Shown in pieces: positions 54,165-64,000 of a stretch of 64,000 bases of DNA; position 1 is the stretch's first letter; every line of letters begins with the position of its first letter. The stretch lies in contig JAACJK010000012.1 of the NCBI GenBank assembly GCA_013368325.1, forward strand, positions 124,001-188,000, read 5' to 3'. A program made the translations under genes and the position numbers. Source of the stretch: Ephemerocybe angulata. Its lineage: Eukaryota > Basidiomycota > Agaricomycetes > Agaricales > Psathyrellaceae. The notes under the pieces were generated by a model. That model did not search any database. It was not told the origin of the DNA and saw nothing but the letters and a program-made list of their open reading frames with translations.

Positions 54165-57100
54165 TCATCCCCGCATAAGCATAGGAGGAGGCCTCTCCCC
54201 CCTCCTCCTTCCCTCAGCCCCGTTCTGCAAGAACTTCTCGCTCTCCGGATCATGGTTCCTCAGCCGGAGCTCGACCAAGAACTCTTTGTCTCGTATCGAT
54301 TGCGACCACAGCGCTAGCAGTTTGTACGTCAAGACGCAGACCCGGATTGAGGCTGCCACTATGAAGATAATAGGGTGTAGGTTCTGGACTAGAGGGAAGA
54401 AACAAAGTAAGCCTCGGACAAATATTCAAGGAGTCTGGATGAGACATACGTAGGAACCGAATCGCGCGGCTCGCAATGGTGGGGAGGAAGTACTTCACGA
54501 CTTGTAAGCAGATACTAGGAGCGAGCGTCATAGCCAAGAGACCGCCAACAAGAGGCGCAATAACCTCCTTAGTCGCCTTGATGGGCTCCACTCGCACCCA
54601 GCCATTTGCAACGACCTAAAACGCACATTCATAATCAGCTCAGTGATAACCTTGAAATTTGAGATCCAACGTACGTGGTGAAGTCCCCTAGTCACATGGT
54701 TTGGCGGGTGCAGCTGAGTGACGTGAAGGGCGATTTTCCCATACACGAGTCCAATAGCCCAAGCATCCAAAAGCCTGACGGTGGGAACGATTCCGCGGGG
54801 TAACAGTATGGCTCGCAGCGGAAGAACAACATACAGATCCACGACAAGAGCCAGCAGGATAGGAACCACGACTCCGAGCGAAATACCCATGTACAGCGAT
54901 TTGGCGATCCACAACAACCCGCGCTTCACCACCAACAGCCGCAGATCCGCATGCGGCCCATCGTCCACCCGAACACGCTGCCGCCGTTTATCCAGACGGT
55001 CCACGGACTTGCCGACGAGGTAGCACGCCCAGAGCAGGTAGAACCCAACCATGAGCGAATACCCATCATGAACCTCGCGAGATGTGAAGATCAGGAACAC
55101 ACTTCGCCCGAGCTGGATAGGAAGGGCGACAGCGAGCCCAACGAGGACAGCACATATCGACCACATCGAGAACATGAACGCAAAGAGCCTGTACCTGAAG
55201 TGTGGCGGCACGTATACGATCATGTAGTCCTTGCTCGGGTCGTGGCCGGCCTTTTCCGCCTCCTGGTTCTGTCGTTCGATGAGCTTGCCAGCTTCTTCGT
55301 CAAAAGGCACGCCATTTTCGTACACCTGAGCTGTCGCCCTTGCGTCTCGAGGTAAGGCAAGCTGATCCGTCGCTGGTACACGTCTGAAGGTACCTTCAAA
55401 CACGCCGGCCTTGGGCACCTTGCTATCGTGACCGAAAGTGCTTTGGCTCGGGGTGATTTCTTCCTTGATATGCCGGCCTCCAAAGAAGTAGGACGTGAGG
55501 CGGAACCGTGCTGCCAAAGTCTTCCACAATCTCGTCGAAAACTGCCTGACGAAACGTTTGGGGCGGAAATGGTGCATAGATTGCGGGAGAACCAGATGCA
55601 GGAACAGTAGGTCGACGGGGACGTTTGACAAGGGTTCGCTACAAGCCATGGTAAACGATTGAGTTTCAATTCAGCCAACGATACTCCAACACTCTACTCA
55701 CCGATGCTTCCACCGGAACGGCAAGATCGATTTGTTTCCGAGCACCATCAACCCAGCGATACTCCCGACAAGACAAAGGACGACGAAGGAGTACATCAAT
55801 CCGCTGACGAAAATCTTCCTCAGCTGCGTGAACGTATTGCGTTCAAGAATATCCCTGATAGGGTGTGCATTCCTGTCTTCTGGGTCCTTGACAAACCACA
55901 TTGCGCCTGGTCGCATGATGCTTCGGCATCCAGACAGGAGAACAGCGAAGGAGTACCTGCACAGATAATGTCAGTCGATCAGTCGTATACTTCCATTATC
56001 CAAGCTCACATGAATAATGTCCCAGCGATCCAGTGGTAGAACAAGGCCGTGAGCGGAGCTTGAGAGAAGAAATATAGGCGCGTCTGGACGTTTGCTGCTG
56101 GGAATAGCCAAACGGTACAGATATCAAGGACGATGCCGCACCCCAGCGGGAACAGGACGAGCTCAATGAAGATGAACAGAGCCACCTGGATAACGACGAT
56201 GTCAGCATTTCGTACAAAAGAAAGAAGAGAGGATGTGCCTACCTTGACCACAAGGAGCTGCTGCCGGATAGCATTCCTGATCGCTCGGCCAGCCGTTCGA
56301 GCGTTTCCGACGGTCAAGATGTTGAGATAGAGTGCAAGGAGGCATGCGAAAACGAGGTATCCCAGCGCCACAGCGAAAAGACGGTCCGATGGACTGTTTC
56401 CAACTGCCCGTTCCGTCCAAGCAGCCTTAAAAAGCGACGAAAATACTCGAACCTCCTTGCCGAGGTGCGCAAACGCAGGTTCCAAGAAACGAAGGTGCTC
56501 GGGGAACAGATATTCGGGATCCGGAGAAGCAACTTCAACAAACTGGCGTTGTGACCCAGACCAGAATGGAAGGCGCGAAAGACGGTTGTCGATGAGGATG
56601 ATGGACTGTTCATACTATTAAACTTGTTAGAAAAATTCCGCTGACTCTCAAGTTTATGCTTACCAGTTTATGAGAGTACCCTGTAACGTGGTTGGCCGCC
56701 TTCTTTCCAAGCAATGTTGCCACCAAAGTAGACACAAGAGATCCAGCCCCAGACACGGTGTTTCGAAGCAGCTTGATCCAAGGCGGAAGGAAGAAGCGTG
56801 TAATGACATAAGCCGCAGAATCAACGATGGGGTCGGTGACCAGCCTCATGGCTTTTATCGGCAAGTGAAGAATCTGCAAAAACCGCTTGGGGTCCAGCTA
56901 GCGGACATACATGCGTTAGAACGAGGAGGGCACAGCAGTATCAATACCCTACTCACTGCTAAGAGTGCAGTCGTCTTTCCAATCGTGTATGGGATCCAGA
57001 TGCACAAGCCAATGGCAGTATCGAGGACGAACACCATCAATGCCGCCTAGATAGATAAATCAGTACATTGGACGCGTAAATCCAAGAGGTCTACTCACAT

Positions 57101-59331
57101 TCTGGAAGACTCCGAAGATAGGACCTTGGATACCAACAGCCTCGAGTGCACCTTCCATATCGTCCTCAACATTGCCGTCGAGGTCATCACCATCAAAGTC
57201 GCCGTCGTCCATATCTCCTTGTACACCATTCGGCATGTTATCATTCGGAGGCTGCATATCAGGACCTTCTGCCAAAGGAACCGGGGGTGGTGCCTGACGC
57301 ATCTGCGCGGCCTCTTCCTCGTCCATAAAGAACATCTCAGCATCATCATCCTCGTCATCTTCATCCCCAAACTGATCCCCCTGCCAAAGAAAACAGGCTC
57401 TTCTTCATCTCGTTGTGCAGGCTCAGGGTTCTCGAACTCCACTTGATCGGTGCTTTCCTCCTCCTCCTCCTCCTCCTCCGTCTCTTCTTCACTGTTAGTC
57501 GTCTCTGCTGCTTGTAACGAGGCCATCAGAGCAAGAGCGTCTCGCGCATCACGGTCCCGCTGCGCCTGGCGCATAGCCGAGTTCCGTCGAGTAAGCTCTG
57601 CAAAGTCGATTTCATCCTCCTCTGATCTCCCCCGCCTCAAGTCGTCCTGCCTCTCGAGTTCTTGCACGGCGTCAAAGTAGCTAGACGTAGATGCATTGTT
57701 CGCAGACGATGAGCCCGCTTCCACCGCATTGAACTCCTCTGGGGGATGATATGTGGCGAGTCCAGGAGACGTCATCGGCGAACGACCAGGAGAAATCGTA
57801 AACCTGTTGTCCGAATTCGCCATGGCAAGCGTCGAGGCAGGCAACATAGGCCGGCGGAACGAATTCGAAGTCGAAGGCCCAGCCTCAGCGTTCTGGTCCG
57901 CAGCAGGCGTGGCTGGAGGCGTGCTGCGAATCGCGTAAGGAATGTCTTCCTTCGGAGGCTGCAGTCTGACCGGGGGAAAGAACGGTTCTCGTGCTGGCGG
58001 AGAGGTCGCGGCATCGCTACCACCAAAGGTGGAAGCAGTCGGGCTCAGCCATTCAGGCGTACTGTTGCCGTTGGCACCGTTAGCCCTGTCAAACCTGAAA
58101 TCGAACGTCCGGTCCGCAGCAGCGAGTGGTGAAGTTGGCGCCTTTTTGATAGCCATCGCGCGACGCTGGGCGGCCAAAACCCTTGCATGTTTGACTCTCC
58201 TGTTGTATTCTGGCCTCTGCATGCGTTCCAGGAATCGTTGCTCTTCCAGTGGGGGCAGGCCCCGATTCTGGCGCTTAATCCTCTCTTCATTGGGGAATGG
58301 TGGTGCCTCGCGGCGTGTCCCAGCTGGCTGACCGTTAGCGCGCAAAGCAGCCAGTGCACGCTCCGCTTCTCGTTGTTGTCGTGCAAAGGCGTCGGCGTCG
58401 GGGAAGCCTTGGAAACGGGGGACGCGAGGGGGTGGGGGTTCCGGAGCGGCAGGTGGAGGCTGTTCTTCGGGTATGAAGTCCTCTTCTTCGAACAGGCCTG
58501 GCCTGGCGTTCTGGGATATCCATTCTCGGAGGAGGAATATAGCGACGAATGTGAGGACAATGAGAGCAGCGATGATCTGGCCAGTAAATATGTCCTTCGA
58601 TAGAGAGCACCACGCAGGATGGGTAGTGATGTTGGCCATGATTGTCTTGGTGTCCGGGTATCCCCCTTCATATCTAGGAACCTTCGGGAAAAGAGATAGA
58701 GTTTCGTTGTGATGTTCCCGTGGCCTATTGCTAATCCACCACGCACTGGAAAGAAGGTTAATAGCCAAACGGGACACAACAGAGAGTCCGACGTACGTAG
58801 TCTCCCCCATCGAAAAGTACATTCTCCATGTCCAGACTGTTATCCAAGGCAATACTGCCAGCCAGATAATAGCTACTCCAATCACTCTTATCAGGAACAG
58901 GAGCCCAAATATGCCATGTTGGATGAACCGTCGGGCAAGAAGGAAAGGCGGTAGATGTGAGGGCATATTAGGCGCATAAACTGGACGGAGGGTTAGAGCG
59001 TGAATCGACCTCAATGGTATTGCTCACCTTTCGTAAAGGAGTAGGGATGTTTGCAGACATCGCAGGTCTTCTTCCTGCTGTGTGCTAGCCATGTCGTGAG
59101 ACTGAAGCGCTGGTGTCAGAAGATATGAATCATTTGGGGTAGGTACTCGGCGTACCAGTCTTGGTGGATATACCGGATGGTACCAGAGCATTTGCACGGA
59201 TGAAAGAGCGGCTGATCGGGTTCAGCAGGGGCGCTGCATATTCTGCACGTATCTGCAAAGGCAAAGTAGTTAGATAACGAGTTCAAAACTGTTTCTTTCG
59301 CCAACTCGCCTTGCTCTTCAGCTTCCTGCAT
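54165..59331 (-). CDS. SSM4: ER membrane RING-CH E3 ubiquitin ligase Doa10/Ssm4 (MARCH6)
   Basis: A multi-exon gene of roughly 1,500 residues. The N-terminal RING-CH (C4HC3) is complete after splicing exons 59331-59310, 59252-59156 and 59101-59028: DTCRICSAPAEP, HPCKCSGTIRYIHQD, a Cys rebuilt across an intron (QD-C-LTTW) and KKTCDVCKHPYSFTK. The first intron appears to be GC-AG. Exon 4 (from 58980) has two membrane segments (GIFGLLFLIRVIGVAIIWLA and IIAALIVLTFVAIFLL), then a long cytosolic acidic Ser/Glu-rich loop with a poly-Glu run. Many further membrane helices follow through about ten more exons. The C-terminus RDKEFLVELRLRNH matches the conserved C-terminal element needed for Doa10 activity. 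Known role: ER-associated degradation of proteins with cytosolic or membrane degrons, with Ubc6/Ubc7. Nothing suggests loss of function. Confidence 0.9.
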
Positions 59332-60132
59332 GGCTTTTACAAGCGCAGCAGTTCAATTAAGAACTGCTCTTTGATCTATGTATCACCCGGTGCGTCTTCA
59401 AGTAGTCGTAGGAAGGTCGTGTGCGTTGCTGGTAGAAGAACAATTGTGAGGCACAGCAGTGACTCTGTCAAAGTTTGTTGTTGCCTTTGCGCCCAGCGGG
59501 CTTGCATCACTGGCACGTGTACAGCGGGGCTGATTCAGATTGATCCGGGCTCCCCGGCATCGGTCAATTTGAGGTTAGGGTTCGCAGTAGCGCCCGCCGC
59601 CACACTTCGAGTTTGTCGGCTCCCTCGAAACTAGAATGATATAGAATAATATAGAGCTAATAATGTGAACATGTACCGCCTCATTCCTTCTTCAGGTAAG
59701 AAACATCTCCGGACATACCCTTGATTACCAGCGCGACGTTATTGATAAAGAAAGGATTTAAGCGCCAGCCTGACTAGACCTACCCACCCCAACGTCCAGG
59801 CGTAGAATACTATTTAGCTGCTAATAGCTCTTATTCCATGTTCCATATAGGGTGTGCTTTATAACTAAGAACAACCAGAATTTTTTCTTGAATCGCGACA
59901 CCTTGTATTGGCGGCGAAAGCAAACAAAGACAACGCATCTGACTGCCGACATCATTGTGATCAGGCGAGCTTTGAACCCGCACAACGACATGATGTTGGC
60001 TAACAATCCTTCGTTCGAAGAGTCCAGGACTTTGCGCAATTCTCACCACATTTCCAGCCAGCCAATGGGTCCGGTTAAATGCCCTGATAAGCCTGAGCGC
60101 GACCTGACTCTGTCGCCAAGTTCAGCCTCAAA
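59332..60132. promoter_or_regulatory. Divergent intergenic region between Doa10 and sedolisin genes
   Basis: 800 bp with no coding signal. It must contain the promoters of both flanking genes, which are transcribed away from each other. Confidence 0.4.
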
Positions 60133-62751
60133 ATGCGGTTGACCATTCTTCCGGTACTGGTGTTCAATGGGGTCATGAGCTTCGCCGTAGCGACGCCTCT
60201 ACAGAATACTACTTTGAAGCACTCATGGGACAATATTCCTCGAGGATGGAGCTTCGAGGCTACGCCTGACCCGGACCACACGTTCGATCTCCACATCGGC
60301 CTCACCCAAAATCGCGTTCAGGACCTCATCCATCACCTCATGGAAGTCAGCGATCCCACTCATCCGAGGTACGACTGCTCCCCAGCCACTGGAAACCTCC
60401 ATCTGATGAAAACTTCAGGTACGGCGAACACCTCTCGAAGGACGAAGCAGAAGCGCTCGCCGAGGCAGACCCAGCATCACTCAACCACACCACATCCTGG
60501 CTCGAATCGCACGGAATATCTGCCTCCCGAATCACCCACCGCAAATCAGGCGGCGACTGGCTCACCCTCCGCGTATCCGTCTCCGAAGCCGAACAGATCC
60601 TAAACACGCAATACAGCATCTACCGCCGCGCCGCCTCCGAGGAGCGCGTCCTCCGTTCCCTGTCCTACTCCGTCCCAGTCTCTCTCGAGCCACATATCGA
60701 CGTTATCACGCCGACGACGTATTTCAGCACGCTGCAGTCGATGCGCGCGACTAGCTTTCTACAGCCCGAGTCAGATCCGGCGGAGGACATTGACGCGCTT
60801 GTGGGCCCGATCTTCGAGAATGTGCCAATCCCCATGGGCTGTTCGACGACGATAACACCGGCATGCCTTCGCGCGTTGTACAACACTTCGAGTTATGTTC
60901 CCGTTTCGATGGGCCAGAATCAGCTCGGAGTAGCAGGGTACCTCGAAGAATACGCAAACAGAGCCGATCTACAGGTGTGTTTTCCCTCTGGCACGTCATG
61001 GCCCACTTTCAACTGATTTATTGGAAGACTTTCCTAAAGAAGTTCAGGAGCGATGCCACAAATGCGAGTTTCCCAACAGTTACGATCAACGGAGGACAGG
61101 ACGACCAAACGAAGCCGGGCATCGAGGTATTTGGACCTTGAGACCATACCAAATCCATTTACTAACTCTGCGGTTTAAGGCAAATCTAGATATCCAATAT
61201 ACCATCGGAATGTCTTATCCAACTCCGAACATCTACTATAGGTGCGGACCTTTAGATCCCTAGGCCTCGAACTTGAACTGACTCGCCCCATCGTTCTCAG
61301 CACGGGGGGTTCCCCGCCTTTCACTCAGGACTCTGAGACACCCACGAACACTAACGAACCTTACCTCGAGTGGATCACTGGTATCCTCAGCCGAGATACG
61401 ATCCCCCAAGTTATCACCACATCCTATGGCGATGACGAGCAGACAGTATGTACATGTATACGGCCTCCAGTCAAACGACCACAGTTCACTCAGACTTATG
61501 GCATAGGTTCCTGTCGAATACGCAACGCGCATCTGCAACATGTTTGCCCAACTCGGCGTCCGGGGAATAACCCTCTTCTTCTCCAGCGGAGATTCCGGGT
61601 ACTTGCACCCTCTCTCTCCAGCGATTCTAACTAACACCGTACCATCTAGTGTCGGCGGAGGCGATTGCCGTACAAACGATGGTACCGACAGAATTCTCTT
61701 CCAACCAGCTTTTCCAGCCTCGTAAGTTCCTTCAGCCTTCGACAGCCATCACCTCTGCATGGCACACATCCTTCGAAAGCCGCTAAAATTATCACACTAG
61801 GTGCCCATATGTCACGGCTGTCGGGGGTACGACCAGAATAAACCCTGAAGTGGGCGTAAGCTTCTCAGGCGGCGGCTTTTCGCGTTACTTCTCCCAGCCT
61901 ACATACCAGAACACAGCTGTATCGGGCTACCTCGCACATCTAGGATCTCAGCATTCCGACTTCTACAAGTGAGTAGGCCAATTCAAATCGATCAATCTCT
62001 GCCTTTCTGCTATGTAGACTCTGGGCAATCTTACGCCGTCTGAGATCTCGTTCACAAATCCACGTTGCTGATTGACTGTTTTATTCACATAATACATTTC
62101 GAAACCGTGACTTCCATCTTTCCTTCCGCAATGGGATGAACGAGTAGCCCGACTGGACGAGCGTACCCGGACCTCTCTGCACAGGCGAACAGATTCCAGG
62201 TCGTCGTCGGTGGCCGACTCGTGTCCGTCGGAGGCACCAGCGCCAGTTCACCTGTACGTCCAGCTCCATTCCGCTAGATGCACCTCCCCGACGTATCCTT
62301 ATTGACTGTACTTAACATCTTGTCGCTCCTTTCCACTATTTATAGACTGTAGCCGGCATCTTCTCGCTCCTGAACGACTACCGCCTCGCACAGAGCCTTC
62401 CCCCTCTGGGATTTCTCAACCCGCTGATCTACTCCTTGAGCAACCATACAAGAACCACCTCAGGTAACGACACACCCAGCCCAGGGTTTAACGATATCGT
62501 CTCTGGATCTAATCCCGGGTGCGGAACGAATGGTACGGGCCTTTCAATTGTTGTCTGTGCGATAATAAGCTCTAATGACATTGTGCGTATCGCCAGGCTT
62601 TGCGGCGGTCGAGGGGTGGGATCCTGTAAGTGGCTTTGTCTTGTTTAGCGACGAGCGCTTAGCGCTTACTCCTTGTGTGGCTCACTGGCTTGTGTAGGTT
62701 ACCGGCCTTGGGACACCAGATTTCGGGAAATTGCAAGACCTTGTTTCGTAG
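60133..62751 (+). CDS. Secreted sedolisin (S53) tripeptidyl peptidase
   Basis: MRLTILPVLVFNGVMSFAVA is a signal peptide. The pro-domain (pro-kumamolisin, S53 activation domain) follows across an intron: WSFEATPDPDHTFDLHIGLT, HPRYGEHLSKDEAEALAEAD, and HGISASRITHRKSGGDWLTL. The catalytic domain starts at about ITPACLRALYN and contains all sedolisin residues: Glu and Asp in KPGIEANLDIQYT (ExxxD, rebuilt across an intron), the oxyanion Asp region SYGDDEQ, and the Ser in VGGTSASSP. Later landmarks are GITLFFSSGDSG, AVGGTT, GGGFSRYF, AYPDLSAQ, and GFAAVEGWDPVTGLGTPDF near the C-terminus with its calcium-site residues. All introns splice in phase with GT-AG, and the stop is at 62749-62751. Inferred role: extracellular acid peptidase for protein nutrition. 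Nothing is missing. Confidence 0.85.
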
Positions 62752-63255
62752 AGCTGAATCAGACATTGTTCAGAGGAGATCATGCATCATGGTGCATTGT
62801 ACTTATCTTGTGTACTTATCAGCACTTTGTACGCGCTTGTTAGCCAATTGTGAAGTAGACCGTACCGCAGGGCCATTGACCGAATAGAAACCAAACATAG
62901 ACGATGGACTCATAGAGCTCCCATAACTCTCCACCGGTTCACGAACCCCTGTCAGCTGTAGATCCTCCGCTGACTTTAGTAGACTTCACTGTTGGCTTTG
63001 ACTTCAGTAAATGAGGTGCACCTAGCTGCATCTGCACAACAACTTACAGACATGGCTTTAAACTCAAGAATGGGACGGGACGAAAATGAGTTTCCGAAAA
63101 CGCATCATTTGCTGGGCAGAGAGCGTACATGCGGGGGCATAAATCCTAGAGCGCTATGGGGCATACAATATAGAAGTACAGTATCAATAATAATAGACAA
63201 AGCTAAATGAAAAGAGCAAGGGACATGAAGAGAAAGCGAAGAAGACGACGACCAC
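62752..63255. other. Convergent intergenic region
   Basis: Lies between the 3' ends of the peptidase and histone H3 genes. No gene is seen. Confidence 0.5.
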
Positions 63256-63913
<658 letters not shown>

Positions 63914-63957
63914 TCAACGATCAACAACGGCGAAAAGCAGCACAGCCACCGTCGCGA

Positions 63958-63965
63958 GTATATAA
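63958..63965 (+). promoter_or_regulatory. TATA box for a divergent gene beyond the window (probably H4)
   Basis: GTATATAA on the plus strand lies about 185 bp from the H3 start codon and faces out of the window. H3 and H4 are divergently paired in most fungi, so H4 is the likely partner; this is inference. Confidence 0.35.
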
Positions 63966-64000
63966 CCGGCGCGGCTCAGAGTCGGCATCTCCACTTCGCT

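Noticed and set aside
57455..57485. (CCT)n trinucleotide repeat
   Set aside because: It is the poly-Glu run in the cytosolic loop of Doa10 and fits the coding frame.
7715..59765. Recurring TAAGCGC motif (for example 7717, 7730, 21885, 22218, 25830, 29971, 46864, 59759)
   Set aside because: About eight occurrences of a 7-mer are expected by chance in 64 kb on two strands; the number seen is not remarkable.
62461..62485. Possible 20-nt intron in the sedolisin gene (GTAACGACAC...CCCAG)
   Set aside because: Far below any plausible intron length, and the sequence reads through in frame.

Overview
The window is nuclear DNA of a filamentous basidiomycete, most likely an Agaricomycete. The evidence is the density of short (about 45-75 nt) GT-AG introns, four intron-less F-box proteins of the type greatly expanded in mushrooms, a Helitron with a fungal-style N-terminal region, and other paralogous families that I know only from mushroom genomes. 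Gene models were spliced by eye from reading frame, splice signals and family alignment, so exon edges are inference unless a frame check is stated.

Layout. 0-11 kb: small lineage-restricted genes (an acidic Ser-rich protein at 63-1028, an orphan at about 4.7-5.9 kb, an orphan with an acidic tail at 8215-9716) and two members of a nucleotidyltransferase-like family (a broken one at 6740-7695 minus and an open one at 9979-11166 plus). 11.7-14.2 kb: a PHO84-type phosphate transporter relic running in frame into a piece of a group III hybrid histidine kinase. 14.8-16.4 kb: F-box gene 1. 17-18 kb: an unidentified frameshifted relic. 18.6-21.2 kb: a small array of helical orphan proteins. 22.4-24.5 kb: relics of three unrelated conserved genes (Ubp8-type deubiquitinase, GH5 glucanase, COP9 subunit 7), all on the minus strand. 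26.3-31 kb: F-box gene 2, a 154-aa orphan and a third nucleotidyltransferase-like gene, also broken. 31.7-34.8 kb: a 13-exon paralogue of the ribonucleotide reductase large subunit that keeps the fold and frame but has lost every catalytic residue I could align. 35-39 kb: low-complexity DNA with degenerate tandem units and one large palindrome. 39.3-43.3 kb: a head-to-head pair of F-box genes. 43.6-45 kb: repeats. 45.9-46.8 kb: a Pho80/Pcl-type cyclin. 47.4-53.6 kb: an autonomous Helitron with a single frameshift. 54.2-59.3 kb: the ER ubiquitin ligase Doa10. 60.1-62.8 kb: a secreted sedolisin peptidase. 63.3-63.8 kb: histone H3, probably half of a divergent H3/H4 pair.

The right end (45.9-64 kb) is conserved housekeeping sequence broken only by the Helitron. 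The left and middle (0-45 kb) are accessory: orphan families, F-box expansion, broken pieces of conserved genes, repeats and two families whose active sites are degenerate. The best candidate for something undescribed is the non-catalytic ribonucleotide reductase paralogue. No CRISPR, operon or bacterial feature is present and I found no convincing tRNA or rRNA.
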